A stretch of 64,000 nucleotides of DNA from Pseudomonas paraeruginosa PA7 (GTDB taxonomy: Bacteria; Pseudomonadota; Gammaproteobacteria; Pseudomonadales; Pseudomonadaceae): assembly GCF_000017205.1 (NCBI RefSeq), contig NC_009656.1, forward strand, positions 5,336,001 through 5,400,000, written 5' to 3'. The notes under the pieces are model-generated. The model had not been told where the DNA came from and made no database searches. It saw only the letters and a list, made by a program, of their open reading frames with translations. The position numbers were made by a program, and so were the translations under genes. Below are positions 36,621-46,496 of this stretch, in pieces (the stretch's first letter is position 1; each line of letters opens with the position of its first letter).

Positions 36621-37994
36621 ATGCAACGCTTGAAACTCTGGCTGCAGCGGCAACGGCAGGCGCCGTTCACGGATACCTGGACCGAGCGTCACCGCCGCGA
36701 GGCGCTGGGGCTGGTCGAACGGCGCCTGTGGGAAAACGACGTCGACTGGGTCGAACTCAGCCGCTCATGCAATGGCTTCGTGCGCGAGGCCGCGGTGCTC
36801 GGGCTCAGCGCGAGCAACGACGCGGAGGCGCTGGCGGCGCTGATCGAGCGGGCCAACGACTGGGTCGGTCCGGTCCGCGCCGCGGCCCGGGAGGGCCTGG
36901 AACGCTACCTGGTCAGCGAGTGCGTGCCGGCCCTGCTCGGCGCGCTGCCGCAGTGGGTTGCCCTGGGCCGGAAGAACCGGGCCGACCATGGCGACCTGCT
37001 GGATCGGCTGGCCGTCCTGCTGGCAGGTGCGGAACACCGTGGACAGGTCCTGGAGGCCCTGCTTCGACAGCGCTCCGCCAGCGCGCGCTTCCTTCTGGAG
37101 GTCCTGCTGCGGCCTGGACAGAGCGGCCGGTTCGAGGTGCTCGAGCGGGCGCTGTCCAGCCCGGATCCGAGCGTGCGCCGCCAGGCCCTGCACGAGGCCG
37201 CGGCGCTGCCGCCGGACAGCGCGATCCGCCTGCTGGAAAGCGGACTCCGTGACCACGGCGCCAGCCTCCGGGCCCAGGCGCTGCACCTCTATGACCGGGC
37301 CCTGGGAGCCGAGCCGCTGCCTGCGGCGGTCCAGGCCCGGGCGCTGCTCGATGCGTCGCCCAGTGTGCGCAACCTCGCGCTGTACCTGGCGAAAGCCGCC
37401 GGAACCGACGTCGACGCCATCCTGGCCGAACGGCTCGCCTGGATGCCAACGACCAAGGCCGACTGGCTCGGCCTGCTCGGTCTGGCCCGCGACCGCCAGG
37501 CCCAGGCGGTCGCGCCGCTGGCCCGGCAGGCATTGCGTCATCCCGCGCAGCAGGTGCGTGGCGCAGCGCTGGACACCCTTGCCGCGCTGCCGGCCGAGGA
37601 CCTCGCCGACGCCTGCCTGCAGGCCCTGCGCGATCCGTCCGGCAAGGTCTTCGCCAAGGCCGCGCAGTGCCTGCGCAGCGCCGCGCCAGGGATATGCCCG
37701 CAGCGTCTGGACGAGGTCCTGCGGCATCTGCTCGAGGACGCGGCATACGGGCGGGCCGATCGCTTGCTCGCGCTCAAGCCTTACTGGCAGCAACTCGACT
37801 ACCTGCTGCAGACGCGCCCGGAGCTGGCCGCGGACGCCTGGCAACCTCTGCTGTTCGCCTGGCGCGAGCGGCGCAGCGGCGCCATCGACTACGCCACGTC
37901 GCCGGCTCGACGCGAAGAGCTGCTGGAACATCTCCAGGCATTGCAGGAACAGGGGCTGCTCTCCCGGCAGATCGTCATCGATGCGCTGCGCTGA
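36621..37994 (+). CDS. HEAT-repeat-like protein of the rtc operon
   Basis: A 457-residue protein made of helical repeats with PBS-lyase/HEAT-like phrases (DPSVRRQALHEAAALP, SLRAQALHLYDRAL, QQVRGAALDTLAALP, GKVFAKAAQCLRS). No signal peptide or membrane segment. Such repeats usually bind protein or nucleic acid. The start at 36621 is favoured by AAGGA eight bases upstream; the ATG at 36612 overlaps the rtcB stop and would add three residues. Its place between rtcB and the rtcA remnant suggests a role in RNA repair, but no function is known to me. Confidence 0.85.
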   Translation: MQRLKLWLQRQRQAPFTDTWTERHRREALGLVERRLWENDVDWVELSRSCNGFVREAAVLGLSASNDAEALAALIERANDWVGPVRAAAREGLERYLVSECVPALLGALPQWVALGRKNRADHGDLLDRLAVLLAGAEHRGQVLEALLRQRSASARFLLEVLLRPGQSGRFEVLERALSSPDPSVRRQALHEAAALPPDSAIRLLESGLRDHGASLRAQALHLYDRALGAEPLPAAVQARALLDASPSVRNLALYLAKAAGTDVDAILAERLAWMPTTKADWLGLLGLARDRQAQAVAPLARQALRHPAQQVRGAALDTLAALPAEDLADACLQALRDPSGKVFAKAAQCLRSAAPGICPQRLDEVLRHLLEDAAYGRADRLLALKPYWQQLDYLLQTRPELAADAWQPLLFAWRERRSGAIDYATSPARREELLEHLQALQEQGLLSRQIVIDALR

Positions 37995-38031
37995 GCGCCG
38001 CGCAAGAACGAGAGGGCAAGGAACGCCAGGA

Positions 38032-38171
38032 AACGCCCCCATCGAACTCGACGACAACGACGGCGGCGGGCAGATCCTGCGCAGCGCCCTGAGCCTGTCG
38101 ATGAGCAGCGGCTGGGGCAGCGTGACTGGAACGACCGCGACGCCGACTGGCAACGCGACCGCGAGCGCTGA
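38032..38171 (+). pseudogene. rtcA: Remnant of rtcA (RNA 3'-phosphate cyclase), almost entirely deleted
   Basis: At 38041-38112 the frame encodes IELDDNDGGGQILRSALSLSM, which matches the conserved N-terminus of RtcA (LDG...GGGQILRSALSLSM). The similarity stops after about 25 codons, where a functional RtcA runs about 340 residues. No ATG, GTG or TTG precedes it in frame, so even the start codon is lost. In another frame, 38112-38171 reads LGQRDWNDRDADWQRDRER and stop, which looks like the C-terminal end of a charged protein. I infer a deletion that fused the rtcA start to the end of the next gene. RtcA would convert 3'-phosphate to 2',3'-cyclic phosphate. Confidence 0.8.
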
Positions 38172-38213
38172 ACCGCGCTGCGACAACCGTCCGCAGGAGC
38201 GATTCCGGCGCGC

Positions 38214-38227
38214 TTGATCCACGTCAA
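38214..38227 (+). promoter_or_regulatory. Anr (FNR-type) box upstream of ccpR
   Basis: TTGAT-CCAC-GTCAA matches the Anr consensus TTGAT-N4-ATCAA at 9 of 10 specified bases. It lies 67 bases before the ccpR start codon, leaving room for a class II promoter. Anr control of cytochrome c peroxidase is established in P. aeruginosa. The rtcA deletion stops only about 43 bases upstream, so the site survived. Confidence 0.85.
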
Positions 38228-38293
38228 GCCTCGCCGTCCTTCGCTGGCCTCTCCTCACAGGACCGGTTGTAACACCTGATAAGGAGAAAAAAG

Positions 38294-39334
38294 ATGCAGT
38301 CCTCGTCACTGCTCCCGCTTGGCAGCCTGTTGCTGTCGTTCGCCATGCCCCTCGCCCATGCCGACCCCCTGCACGACCAGGCCAGCGCCCTGTTCAAGCC
38401 GATTCCCGAGCAGGTCACCGAACTGCGCGGCCAGGCCATCAACGAACAGCAGCGCGAACTCGGCAAGAAGCTGTTCTTCGACCCGCGCCTGTCGCGCAGC
38501 CATGTGCTCAGCTGCAACACCTGCCACAACGTCGGCACCGGCGGCGCCGACAACGTGCCGACCTCGGTCGGCCACGGCTGGCAGAAAGGCCCGCGCAACT
38601 CACCGACGGTGTTCAACGCGGTATTCAACGCCGCGCAGTTCTGGGACGGCCGCGCCAAGGACCTGGGAGAACAGGCCAAGGGCCCTGTCCAGAACAGCGT
38701 GGAGATGCACAGCACCCCGCAACTGGTGGAACAGACCCTGGGCAGCATCCCGGAATACGTCGACGCCTTCCGCAAGGCCTTCCCCAAGGCCGGCAAGCCG
38801 GTCAGCTTCGACAACATGGCGCTGGCCATCGAAGCCTACGAGGCGACCCTGGTAACCCCCGACTCGCCCTTCGACCTGTACCTCAAGGGCGACGACAACG
38901 CCCTCGACGCGCGGCAGAAGAAAGGTCTCAAGGCGTTCATGGACAGTGGCTGCAGCGCCTGCCACAACGGCATCAACCTGGGCGGCCAGGCCTACTTCCC
39001 GTTCGGCCTGGTGAAGAAGCCCGACGCCAGCGTCCTGCCCAGCGGCGACAAGGGCCGCTTCGCGGTGACCAAGACCCAGAGCGACGAGTACGTGTTCCGC
39101 GCCGCGCCCCTGCGCAACGTCGCACTCACCGCGCCGTACTTCCACAGCGGCCAGGTCTGGGAGCTCAAGGACGCCGTGGCGATCATGGGCAACGCCCAGC
39201 TCGGCAAGCAACTGGCGCCGGATGACGTGGAGAACATCGTGGCCTTCCTGCACAGCCTGAGCGGCAAGCAACCACGGGTGGAATACCCGCTGCTGCCGGC
39301 CAGCACCGAGACCACGCCACGCCCGGCGGAATGA
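38294..39334 (+). CDS. ccpR: Diheme cytochrome c551 peroxidase
   Basis: A 346-residue periplasmic enzyme reducing H2O2 to water with electrons from cytochrome c551 or azurin. Signal peptide at residues 1-23. Heme sites are C74-N-T-C77-H78 (peroxidatic, N-terminal) and a second CSACH in the C-terminal half (high-potential). The FWDGRAKDLGEQAKGP and TAPYFHSGQ motifs are typical of bacterial diheme peroxidases. RBS AAGGAG precedes the ATG. Monocistronic, with an Anr box upstream and terminator downstream. Confidence 0.97.
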   Translation: MQSSSLLPLGSLLLSFAMPLAHADPLHDQASALFKPIPEQVTELRGQAINEQQRELGKKLFFDPRLSRSHVLSCNTCHNVGTGGADNVPTSVGHGWQKGPRNSPTVFNAVFNAAQFWDGRAKDLGEQAKGPVQNSVEMHSTPQLVEQTLGSIPEYVDAFRKAFPKAGKPVSFDNMALAIEAYEATLVTPDSPFDLYLKGDDNALDARQKKGLKAFMDSGCSACHNGINLGGQAYFPFGLVKKPDASVLPSGDKGRFAVTKTQSDEYVFRAAPLRNVALTAPYFHSGQVWELKDAVAIMGNAQLGKQLAPDDVENIVAFLHSLSGKQPRVEYPLLPASTETTPRPAE

Positions 39335-39347
39335 CCGGCGCAACGAA

Positions 39348-39372
39348 AAACGGGGCTCGTCGAGCCCCGTTT
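39348..39372. terminator. Bidirectional terminator between ccpR and gdhA
   Basis: AAACGGGGCT pairs with AGCCCCGTTT around a short loop, 13 bases after ccpR and 20 bases past the convergent gdhA stop. T-tracts are present on both strands. Confidence 0.9.
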
Positions 39373-39392
39373 CTTTCAACCACGGCGATACC

Positions 39393-40745
<1,353 letters not shown>

Positions 40746-41013
40746 CTAGTTTTGTGAACAATTTTTTGCGCGTGACTCTAGCAAGCCAGGCGGCACCTAG
40801 AAAGTGCGAAATGACGCATTGATGAATCTTTATGGTGCAAAAGTGAAACTTTCAGCGACCCGCAGAACGCGCCGCGCCAGAGCGCTCGCCGCCCGACGCC
40901 CATTGCGCCGGGCGGACGATGCACCTTTGGCGGGCGGCGAAGGCACCACCTTCGTGCGACATGAGCGAACGAGCCCCATCTTTCGATGGAGGCCCGCTCG
41001 CCGCATCCCGGTT

Positions 41014-42462
41014 CTAGAAATCGTAGGTCGCGGACAGGCTGAACACTTGCCCCTTGCTGGTCGCCTTGCCATCCAGACGACCGCCGCCGAGTACCGCCTG
41101 GTTGACCGTCTTCACCGGTACCTCCTTGACGAACTGCCGTGAATAGGCCGCGTCGATCGACAGTTCCGGCATCGACTTGAAGCGGTAGCCGGCCCCCAGC
41201 GAGGCGAAATAGCGGTCGCCATCGGGGATCCGAGGATCGCGGGTGGAATTATGGGTAGGCGTCTGGTCGTAGGCGACGCCGGCGCGCACGGTGAACTGAT
41301 CGGTCAACCTGTAGTCGCCACCCAGCGCCAGGGTCCAGGTGTTCCGATAATTGTAGGGGATGGAGACGATAGTGCTGCCGTGGGACTTGAGGGTAAGGTC
41401 CTCGAACGACGACCACTCGGTCCAGGTCGCAGTGGCGCCAAGACTGAAACGGTCGTTGAACTGGTGCACCCAGTCCAGCGAGGCGTAGGCGGGAATATCC
41501 AGCCGCGCCGAGGCCGAAGCGCCACGCCGCAGGTCGAGCCCCGGATAAGCGACGCCGATCAGCCCGCTGTCGAGGATGGTATCGGTCGGTCCTCCATCGT
41601 GGATATAAAGGTTGTAGTGCCCTTCCAGCTTGTTTCGGATCTTCGCGTGATAGGCGAAGCCCAGGCTGTCGCGCATCGTGGGCTTCCATACCACCCCGGC
41701 GAACCAGCCGGGCGAGGTGTTGTCCACCTTGACCCGCATCAGCGCCGACGAAACCTGCGCCGGGAACGGCAGGCCAAGATTCGGCGAGTTGGCCGCCGCG
41801 GCGTAGACGTCGAGGTTCTGACTGACGAAGCCAGAAGTGCGCTGGATGATGACCCCGGCGCCCAGGGAGAAATTCTCGTTCACCTTGAACGACAGGGAGC
41901 CGGACAGACCCGCCGTCTCGATCTTGGTGTCCACCGCGAAATCGCGACCCTTCCAGTTCGGGTCCCAGGTGCTGCGCATGCCCATCGGCACCACCTGGCT
42001 GAGGCCGAAGACGAGTTGGTCGTTGATCGGTATGACCATGAAGCCGGTCGGCAGCCAGGCGCCAAAGCCAGCCTGGCCACCGTCGTTGGTGGGCAGCGCG
42101 TCGGCGCTGGGTCCGCCGGTTGCGGGATCGAATGGATAACCACCGGTCATGGGGTTGCCCTGGTAATCGTAGGCATTGCCGTTGTACTTGATGTCGACGT
42201 CGGCGTAGTTGACTGTCAGTTGCGCGATGCGCTTGTCGATGAAGGCCATCGCCGCCGGGTTGTTGAACGCGGCGCTCGGATCGTCGGGGAACAGCGAGCC
42301 ACCCGCCATGGAGCGTCCCCAACCGGCGGTGTTGGTGGTTGGCACCATGAAACCACCAGCGTGCGCCTGGGGCGCGCCGAGCAGGCCACCGACGATCAGG
42401 GCGCAGAATAACGGCAGTGGTCCTCTGGCAGACAGGCAGGAAATATCTTTGTTGTTGTTCAA
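41014..42462 (-). CDS. FadL family outer-membrane long-chain fatty acid/hydrocarbon transporter
   Basis: A 482-residue protein. Signal peptide with a long n-region (MNNNKDISCLSARGPLPLFC then hydrophobic) ends at AHA-GGF near residue 35. The mature N-terminus (GGFMVPTTNTAGWGRSMAGG, DDPSAAFNNPAAMAF) is the conserved FadL hatch with the NPA motif. The C-terminus ends in Phe (SATYDF), typical of outer-membrane beta-barrels. P. aeruginosa has several FadL paralogs. Substrate is not certain; it neighbours pra, an alkane-oxidation activator, suggesting hydrocarbon or lipid uptake. Confidence 0.92.
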   Translation of the reverse strand: MNNNKDISCLSARGPLPLFCALIVGGLLGAPQAHAGGFMVPTTNTAGWGRSMAGGSLFPDDPSAAFNNPAAMAFIDKRIAQLTVNYADVDIKYNGNAYDYQGNPMTGGYPFDPATGGPSADALPTNDGGQAGFGAWLPTGFMVIPINDQLVFGLSQVVPMGMRSTWDPNWKGRDFAVDTKIETAGLSGSLSFKVNENFSLGAGVIIQRTSGFVSQNLDVYAAAANSPNLGLPFPAQVSSALMRVKVDNTSPGWFAGVVWKPTMRDSLGFAYHAKIRNKLEGHYNLYIHDGGPTDTILDSGLIGVAYPGLDLRRGASASARLDIPAYASLDWVHQFNDRFSLGATATWTEWSSFEDLTLKSHGSTIVSIPYNYRNTWTLALGGDYRLTDQFTVRAGVAYDQTPTHNSTRDPRIPDGDRYFASLGAGYRFKSMPELSIDAAYSRQFVKEVPVKTVNQAVLGGGRLDGKATSKGQVFSLSATYDF

Positions 42463-42630
42463 GGTTCACCCCTGTTGGACTACTAATACACGGGAACGAT
42501 GGCCGGCCTGCTCGAGTGTCCGGGTAGATCCCCTCCCCCAGGCCGGTCTGCATGTGCGAGCGAAACGTGGTGCTGGCGCTCGGGCGGCCGGTCCGGCCTG
42601 CGAAGACGCCGCGATGCAGCTTGCGCAAAG

Positions 42631-42655
42631 CCGCTGGCGCGCAAGGCGCCAGCGG
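42631..42655 (-). terminator. Rho-independent terminator after pra
   Basis: CCGCTGGCGC (42631-42640) pairs perfectly with GCGCCAGCGG (42646-42655) across a five-base loop; on the minus strand CTTTGC follows. It lies 10 bases past the pra stop. Confidence 0.75.
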
Positions 42656-42664
42656 AAGCCCGGA

Positions 42665-43153
42665 TTACGGATTCACGGTGAATGCCGGACTCGGATTCAC
42701 GCTCAGGCTGTTGATCTTGCAGTTACCGGCCAGCGGCTGGTTGCTGCCGCTCAAGGTGTTGGTGGCATTGCTCCAGGCGCCGTACACGGTGCTCGGGCCG
42801 CAGGTGGAAGTCAGGATCTTGAAGCCGACGCCATCGACCTGGCCGCTGGTGACGCTGGAAACCGTCAACCTCCAGGGCAGGCCGGTCATCTGCGGCACGT
42901 TGCACAGCGGATTGCTGCCGCTGACGGTGACGCTGTCGATGCTGGCATAGGAACCATCCGGAGCGGTGGTGCCCTTGAAGGTCACGTTGCAGTTCACCGG
43001 AACCTGCAGCGACGCCGGCGAGCTCACGCTGATGGTGCCGGGAGCGGTGAATGCGGTACCGACCGGGGTGATGGTGGCCGCACTGGCCAGGGACGAAGCG
43101 CTCAGGCAGAAAGCGAGAGCGGCAAGGGACGGCAGGGATTTGATGGATTTCAT
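42665..43153 (-). CDS. pra: Protein activator of alkane oxidation PraA (extracellular emulsification-stimulating protein)
   Basis: A 162-residue exported protein. Signal peptide spans residues 1-25 (SLAALAFCLSASSLASAA). The mature part is Thr/Ser/Gly rich and non-charged, with conserved Cys (VPVNCNVTF, NPLCNVP, STCGPS, GNCKI) that may form two disulfides. This composition matches PRA of P. aeruginosa, a secreted protein that stimulates growth on hexadecane. The start at 43153 has AAGGAT upstream; the longer frame is out of character. A leader hairpin GGCAAC/GTTGCC lies at 43178-43196. Confidence 0.92.
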   Translation of the reverse strand: MKSIKSLPSLAALAFCLSASSLASAATITPVGTAFTAPGTISVSSPASLQVPVNCNVTFKGTTAPDGSYASIDSVTVSGSNPLCNVPQMTGLPWRLTVSSVTSGQVDGVGFKILTSTCGPSTVYGAWSNATNTLSGSNQPLAGNCKINSLSVNPSPAFTVNP

Positions 43154-43744
43154 TGTTTTGTATCCTTCCAGTGAATTGGCAACGCTCGCGGTTGCCAGGC
43201 CTTGGCCGTGGGCGGCAACCTCACCGCCCCGCGGCCACCTTGTGCCTTCCCGCACGATCCACCCGCCAGACGAACCACCACACCCACTCGCCATGACTTT
43301 TTCGTATCGAGAATCGGGAAAGGCATTACTTCATGAGTCCTATCCGGTGCCGCCGCTGACGCCCCACGACAAGCCGGAGGTACCGGATATCGGAAACAGC
43401 GCTGGATCGCTCCGCGCGCCATACCTCGGCCTGCCTCCCCCGCAACTACGCGACGAGCGCAGCCTGACAGGCTTGGCAGCTACGGCGAGGAGGCAGAGGG
43501 CCAGTCAACGACGGGGCTCAGAGTACGGGCAGAGAGGCCCTGGAAAAGCCTAGCGAAAGAAGGGGGCTGCCCTGTTCGAGAACGGCGCGGAGCGCGCCGT
43601 GGAGGGTCCGAAACGCTTCGTCACGAAGCAATCCTGATACCTCTGTCAGCATTCGAGACGGAAGGAAACGCACCACTTTGGGTCAAAACCTGCCAGAACT
43701 GGTAGCTAAAGGCATGCGCTCGCCATACCAAAGTCAGGTTGCCT
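43154..43744. other. Gene-free stretch between pra and the adaptor-protein gene
   Basis: No ORF with coding character is seen in these 591 bases. Contents: the pra leader with a 6-bp hairpin at 43178-43196 and the pra promoter; two hairpins near the 3' end of the exporter operon, ACGGCGCG/CGCGCCGT (43582-43600) and GCTTCG/CGAAGC (43615-43629), which may serve as weak terminators of the exporter transcript; and a 6-bp stem near 43689-43704. No insertion sequence or repeat was recognised. Confidence 0.5.
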
Positions 43745-45025
43745 TCAGCTCCCGTCCGCTACGTGCACGCGCACCTGCCCCGCCGCCAGGTCCAGTACTT
43801 CGACGCCCTCGGGAGTGGAACGCCCCACCCGGACAGGAAGTTGCTCGATCGGGGCGGCAGGAGACGCGCGGTAAACCACGGACAATCGATCGCCCTCATG
43901 ACGCACGGCCTCGGGCGGCACGACGAGTGCTCGCTCGTTGCGATAGGTGGTGACCGCCAGTTTGGCGCTCATGCCCAGGCGGATTTTCCTCAGTTGGCCG
44001 GGGGTGAGGTGCGCCACCGATACCGTTACCTCGAACTGTGGGCTGCTGCCCTGGGTGCCCCCCGGCAGCGCCTGTCCGCCAAGAGCGGAGATGACTCCTT
44101 TCAAGGCGATGCCGTCGAAACCGTCACCACTCACCTCGACCTCCTGCCCTTCGCGCAGTTGATTGATGTCCAGCTCCGACACCCTGGCGGAAACCTTCAG
44201 GCGTTCCACGCTGGCCAGTCCGAACAGTGCCTGGCCCTGGCCCAGCTTGCTTCCGGTCTGCACCGGCTCCCGCACGCCCTGCTCATTCGAAGACCCGGGA
44301 GCGACAACGATGATGCCGGCGAACGGCGCACGGACCGTCCGCCCATCCAACTGCGCCTGCAGCGTCTCGAACTTCACCGTGGCATTGGCCAGGTCCATCT
44401 CGGCGATCTGCAGGTTTTCCCCCTGCCCCTTGCTGCGCGTCGCCTCCACTTCCAGGCGGGCAGCCTCCAGATCCATCCGCTGTTGACGCGCCTGCTGTTC
44501 GAGGTCGTCGAGTTCGTTGCGCGGAACGATGCCCTTGCCGAAGAGTTGCCGGGTCTCGCGCAACTTTCGTTCGGTGCTGTCCTGTGCTAGCTGCGCGCTG
44601 CGCAGGGCCCGGCGGGCGCGCGTCATGTTCTCGCCGCGCTCCCAGTCCCGCAACTCCTGCAAGGTCCGCCGGGCCTTGAGCAGCGCCGAGCGGGCCTCGC
44701 GAACCTGCACGGCGATCTCGCGAGTGTCCATGCGCAACAGTTCCTGCCCTTCCTCGACCCGCTGCCCGGGTTGCACCAGCAGTGCCTCGACATTGCCGGC
44801 GAAGGGCGCCGCCAAGGTCACCACCCGCCCCGGTTCCAGGCGCCCGACCAGGCCTATCCGGTGCACCAGCGCCGACGGGCGTACATCGATCCAGCGCTCG
44901 TCTTCGTCGCGTGGAACTGCCCCCCCGCCGAACAGCAGCCAGGTCGGCAGCGCGACGGCGGCCAGCAGGGCAGCGGCGATCAGCAGCAAACGCCGCCCCC
45001 GGGAAAACAACCGGTCAGTGGTCAT
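43745..45025 (-). CDS. MacA-like periplasmic adaptor (HlyD family) of an ABC exporter
   Basis: A 426-residue membrane-fusion protein. One N-terminal transmembrane segment (LLLIAAALLAAVALPTWLLF, residues 13-32). A split lipoyl domain flanks a long alpha-helical hairpin (EIAVQVREARSALLKARRTLQEL...). The second lipoyl half is RAPFAGIIVVAPGSSNEQG, followed by beta-barrel and membrane-proximal parts. It closes the four-gene minus-strand operon ATPase-permease-TolC-adaptor and overlaps the upstream gene by 11 bases. Substrate unknown. Confidence 0.9.
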   Translation of the reverse strand: MTTDRLFSRGRRLLLIAAALLAAVALPTWLLFGGGAVPRDEDERWIDVRPSALVHRIGLVGRLEPGRVVTLAAPFAGNVEALLVQPGQRVEEGQELLRMDTREIAVQVREARSALLKARRTLQELRDWERGENMTRARRALRSAQLAQDSTERKLRETRQLFGKGIVPRNELDDLEQQARQQRMDLEAARLEVEATRSKGQGENLQIAEMDLANATVKFETLQAQLDGRTVRAPFAGIIVVAPGSSNEQGVREPVQTGSKLGQGQALFGLASVERLKVSARVSELDINQLREGQEVEVSGDGFDGIALKGVISALGGQALPGGTQGSSPQFEVTVSVAHLTPGQLRKIRLGMSAKLAVTTYRNERALVVPPEAVRHEGDRLSVVYRASPAAPIEQLPVRVGRSTPEGVEVLDLAAGQVRVHVADGS

Positions 45026-46496
45026 TGAGCGAAATCTCCCAGCTATCCAGGGTCATGCCGACGATCAGGTCGAGCTGCGTCTGCGCATTGAGAAACGAGA
45101 TCAGGGCATTCAACTGGGTGTTCTCGACATTGCGCAGGTCGGTTTCGAAGCTCAGCACCTGGAAGTTGCTCGAGCGTCCGACACGCAGTTTTTCCCGCTC
45201 GATTTCCAGCTTGCGCCGCGACAGCGCGGTGGCGCGCTGGGCGATCTGGTACTGGCGCCAGCGGGCGCCAAGGTCGCGCACCGCATCAATGACATTCTGT
45301 TCCAGGGTCTGCCGCGCATCCTCGATGAGGAGCTTCTGGTTCTCCACTTCCACCTGGGCGCGGACCTCGGCCTGCCGGCGACTGAGATCGCCGATGGGAA
45401 TTTCCACCTGCACCCCTGCGTAACCGTCCCAGGTCCGCGAATTGTCGCCGCCGCCCTCGCTGTAGCGATCGCGGATCTGGCTGGCACCGCCCACCAGCGA
45501 GACATCCCACAGGCGCTGGTTCTTCGCCAGCACCAGGTTGAGGTCGGCCTGGCGGCTGCCGATCAATCGTTGCAGGTATTCCGGCTGTTGTTGCAGAGCC
45601 GTGCGGATCGCCTGCTGGCGGTCGATCTCTATCGGCGAGGCGCTCAGCGCGTCACTGGCGCGGATCTGCGTCGACAGGTCCAGCGCCAGCAGTTGCAGCA
45701 GGGCCAGGCGGGCACTATCGACCTGGTTGGTGGACTCTTCGACGTTGAGCTCCTGGGTGGCGACATCGGCCTCGGTCTGGACGCTATCGAACTCGGCCAT
45801 CCGCCCCGCGGCGATCATCGCCCGGTTGACCTCGAGCAGCTTGCGGGTCCGCGCCAACGCTTCCCGGGCGATTCGCGCCTGCTCCTGCGCGCGCAGCAGT
45901 TCCCGGTACGCGCCAATGATCCGGCTGATGGTCTGCGACACGCTGGCCTTGAGTTGCAGGCGGTTGGCGTCCTCGGACAGGCGCGCCAGGCGCAGCGGCG
46001 CGGTGGTCACGTCCCAGCCGGCGTCGCGCAGCAACGGCTGGACGACGGTCAGGTCGAGACCATCGCTGCGGTAGCGCCCGGCCTCGTCGGCGCTGCGGAA
46101 CTGCTTGACCCAGGCCAGGCTGAAGCGGGTGCCGTACTCGCCGAGCAGGGTCGCGGTCGGCGACAGGTTGCTGGTCCGCATACGGTCCTCGGTGGCGCGG
46201 CTGGCACGGTAGTCGCCACGCACCACCAGCTTCGGATTGAAGGCATCGGCGGCGACGCGCAGGTCGAACTTCTGCGCGATGCGCTGCAGGTAGGCGCTAC
46301 GGATTCCACGGTTGTTGCGCAGGCCGAGGTAGACCGCGTCGCTCAGGCTCAGGTCGATCACCTGCTCGCTCAGCAGCACCGATCCGCTGCGCGCGCGGGC
46401 CATGCTCGGCGCATCCGGGCTCAGCGCCGGGTTGTCACTTGCCGCGACCGGAAGCGCCAGCGCCAGCCACAGTGCAGCCAGGCTCCGGCTACTCAT
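45015..46496 (-). CDS. TolC-like outer-membrane efflux protein
   Basis: A 493-residue outer-membrane channel with a signal peptide (residues 1-19, ALALPVAAS). Two outer-membrane-efflux repeats of coiled-coil (LSLSDAVYLGLRNNRGIRSAYLQ; SAPIEIDRQQAIRTALQQQ-type second start) are visible. No lipobox Cys is present at the cleavage site, unlike OprM/OprJ. It overlaps the permease gene upstream by 8 bases and the adaptor gene downstream. It is the dedicated outer-membrane exit of the exporter. Confidence 0.9.
   Translation of the reverse strand: MSSRSLAALWLALALPVAASDNPALSPDAPSMARARSGSVLLSEQVIDLSLSDAVYLGLRNNRGIRSAYLQRIAQKFDLRVAADAFNPKLVVRGDYRASRATEDRMRTSNLSPTATLLGEYGTRFSLAWVKQFRSADEAGRYRSDGLDLTVVQPLLRDAGWDVTTAPLRLARLSEDANRLQLKASVSQTISRIIGAYRELLRAQEQARIAREALARTRKLLEVNRAMIAAGRMAEFDSVQTEADVATQELNVEESTNQVDSARLALLQLLALDLSTQIRASDALSASPIEIDRQQAIRTALQQQPEYLQRLIGSRQADLNLVLAKNQRLWDVSLVGGASQIRDRYSEGGGDNSRTWDGYAGVQVEIPIGDLSRRQAEVRAQVEVENQKLLIEDARQTLEQNVIDAVRDLGARWRQYQIAQRATALSRRKLEIEREKLRVGRSSNFQVLSFETDLRNVENTQLNALISFLNAQTQLDLIVGMTLDSWEISLNDH

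Noticed and set aside
42552..42950. Plus-strand ORF over the end of pra
   Set aside because: Overlaps pra and its terminator on the opposite strand; hydrophobic product is a shadow of the Ser/Thr-rich pra frame.
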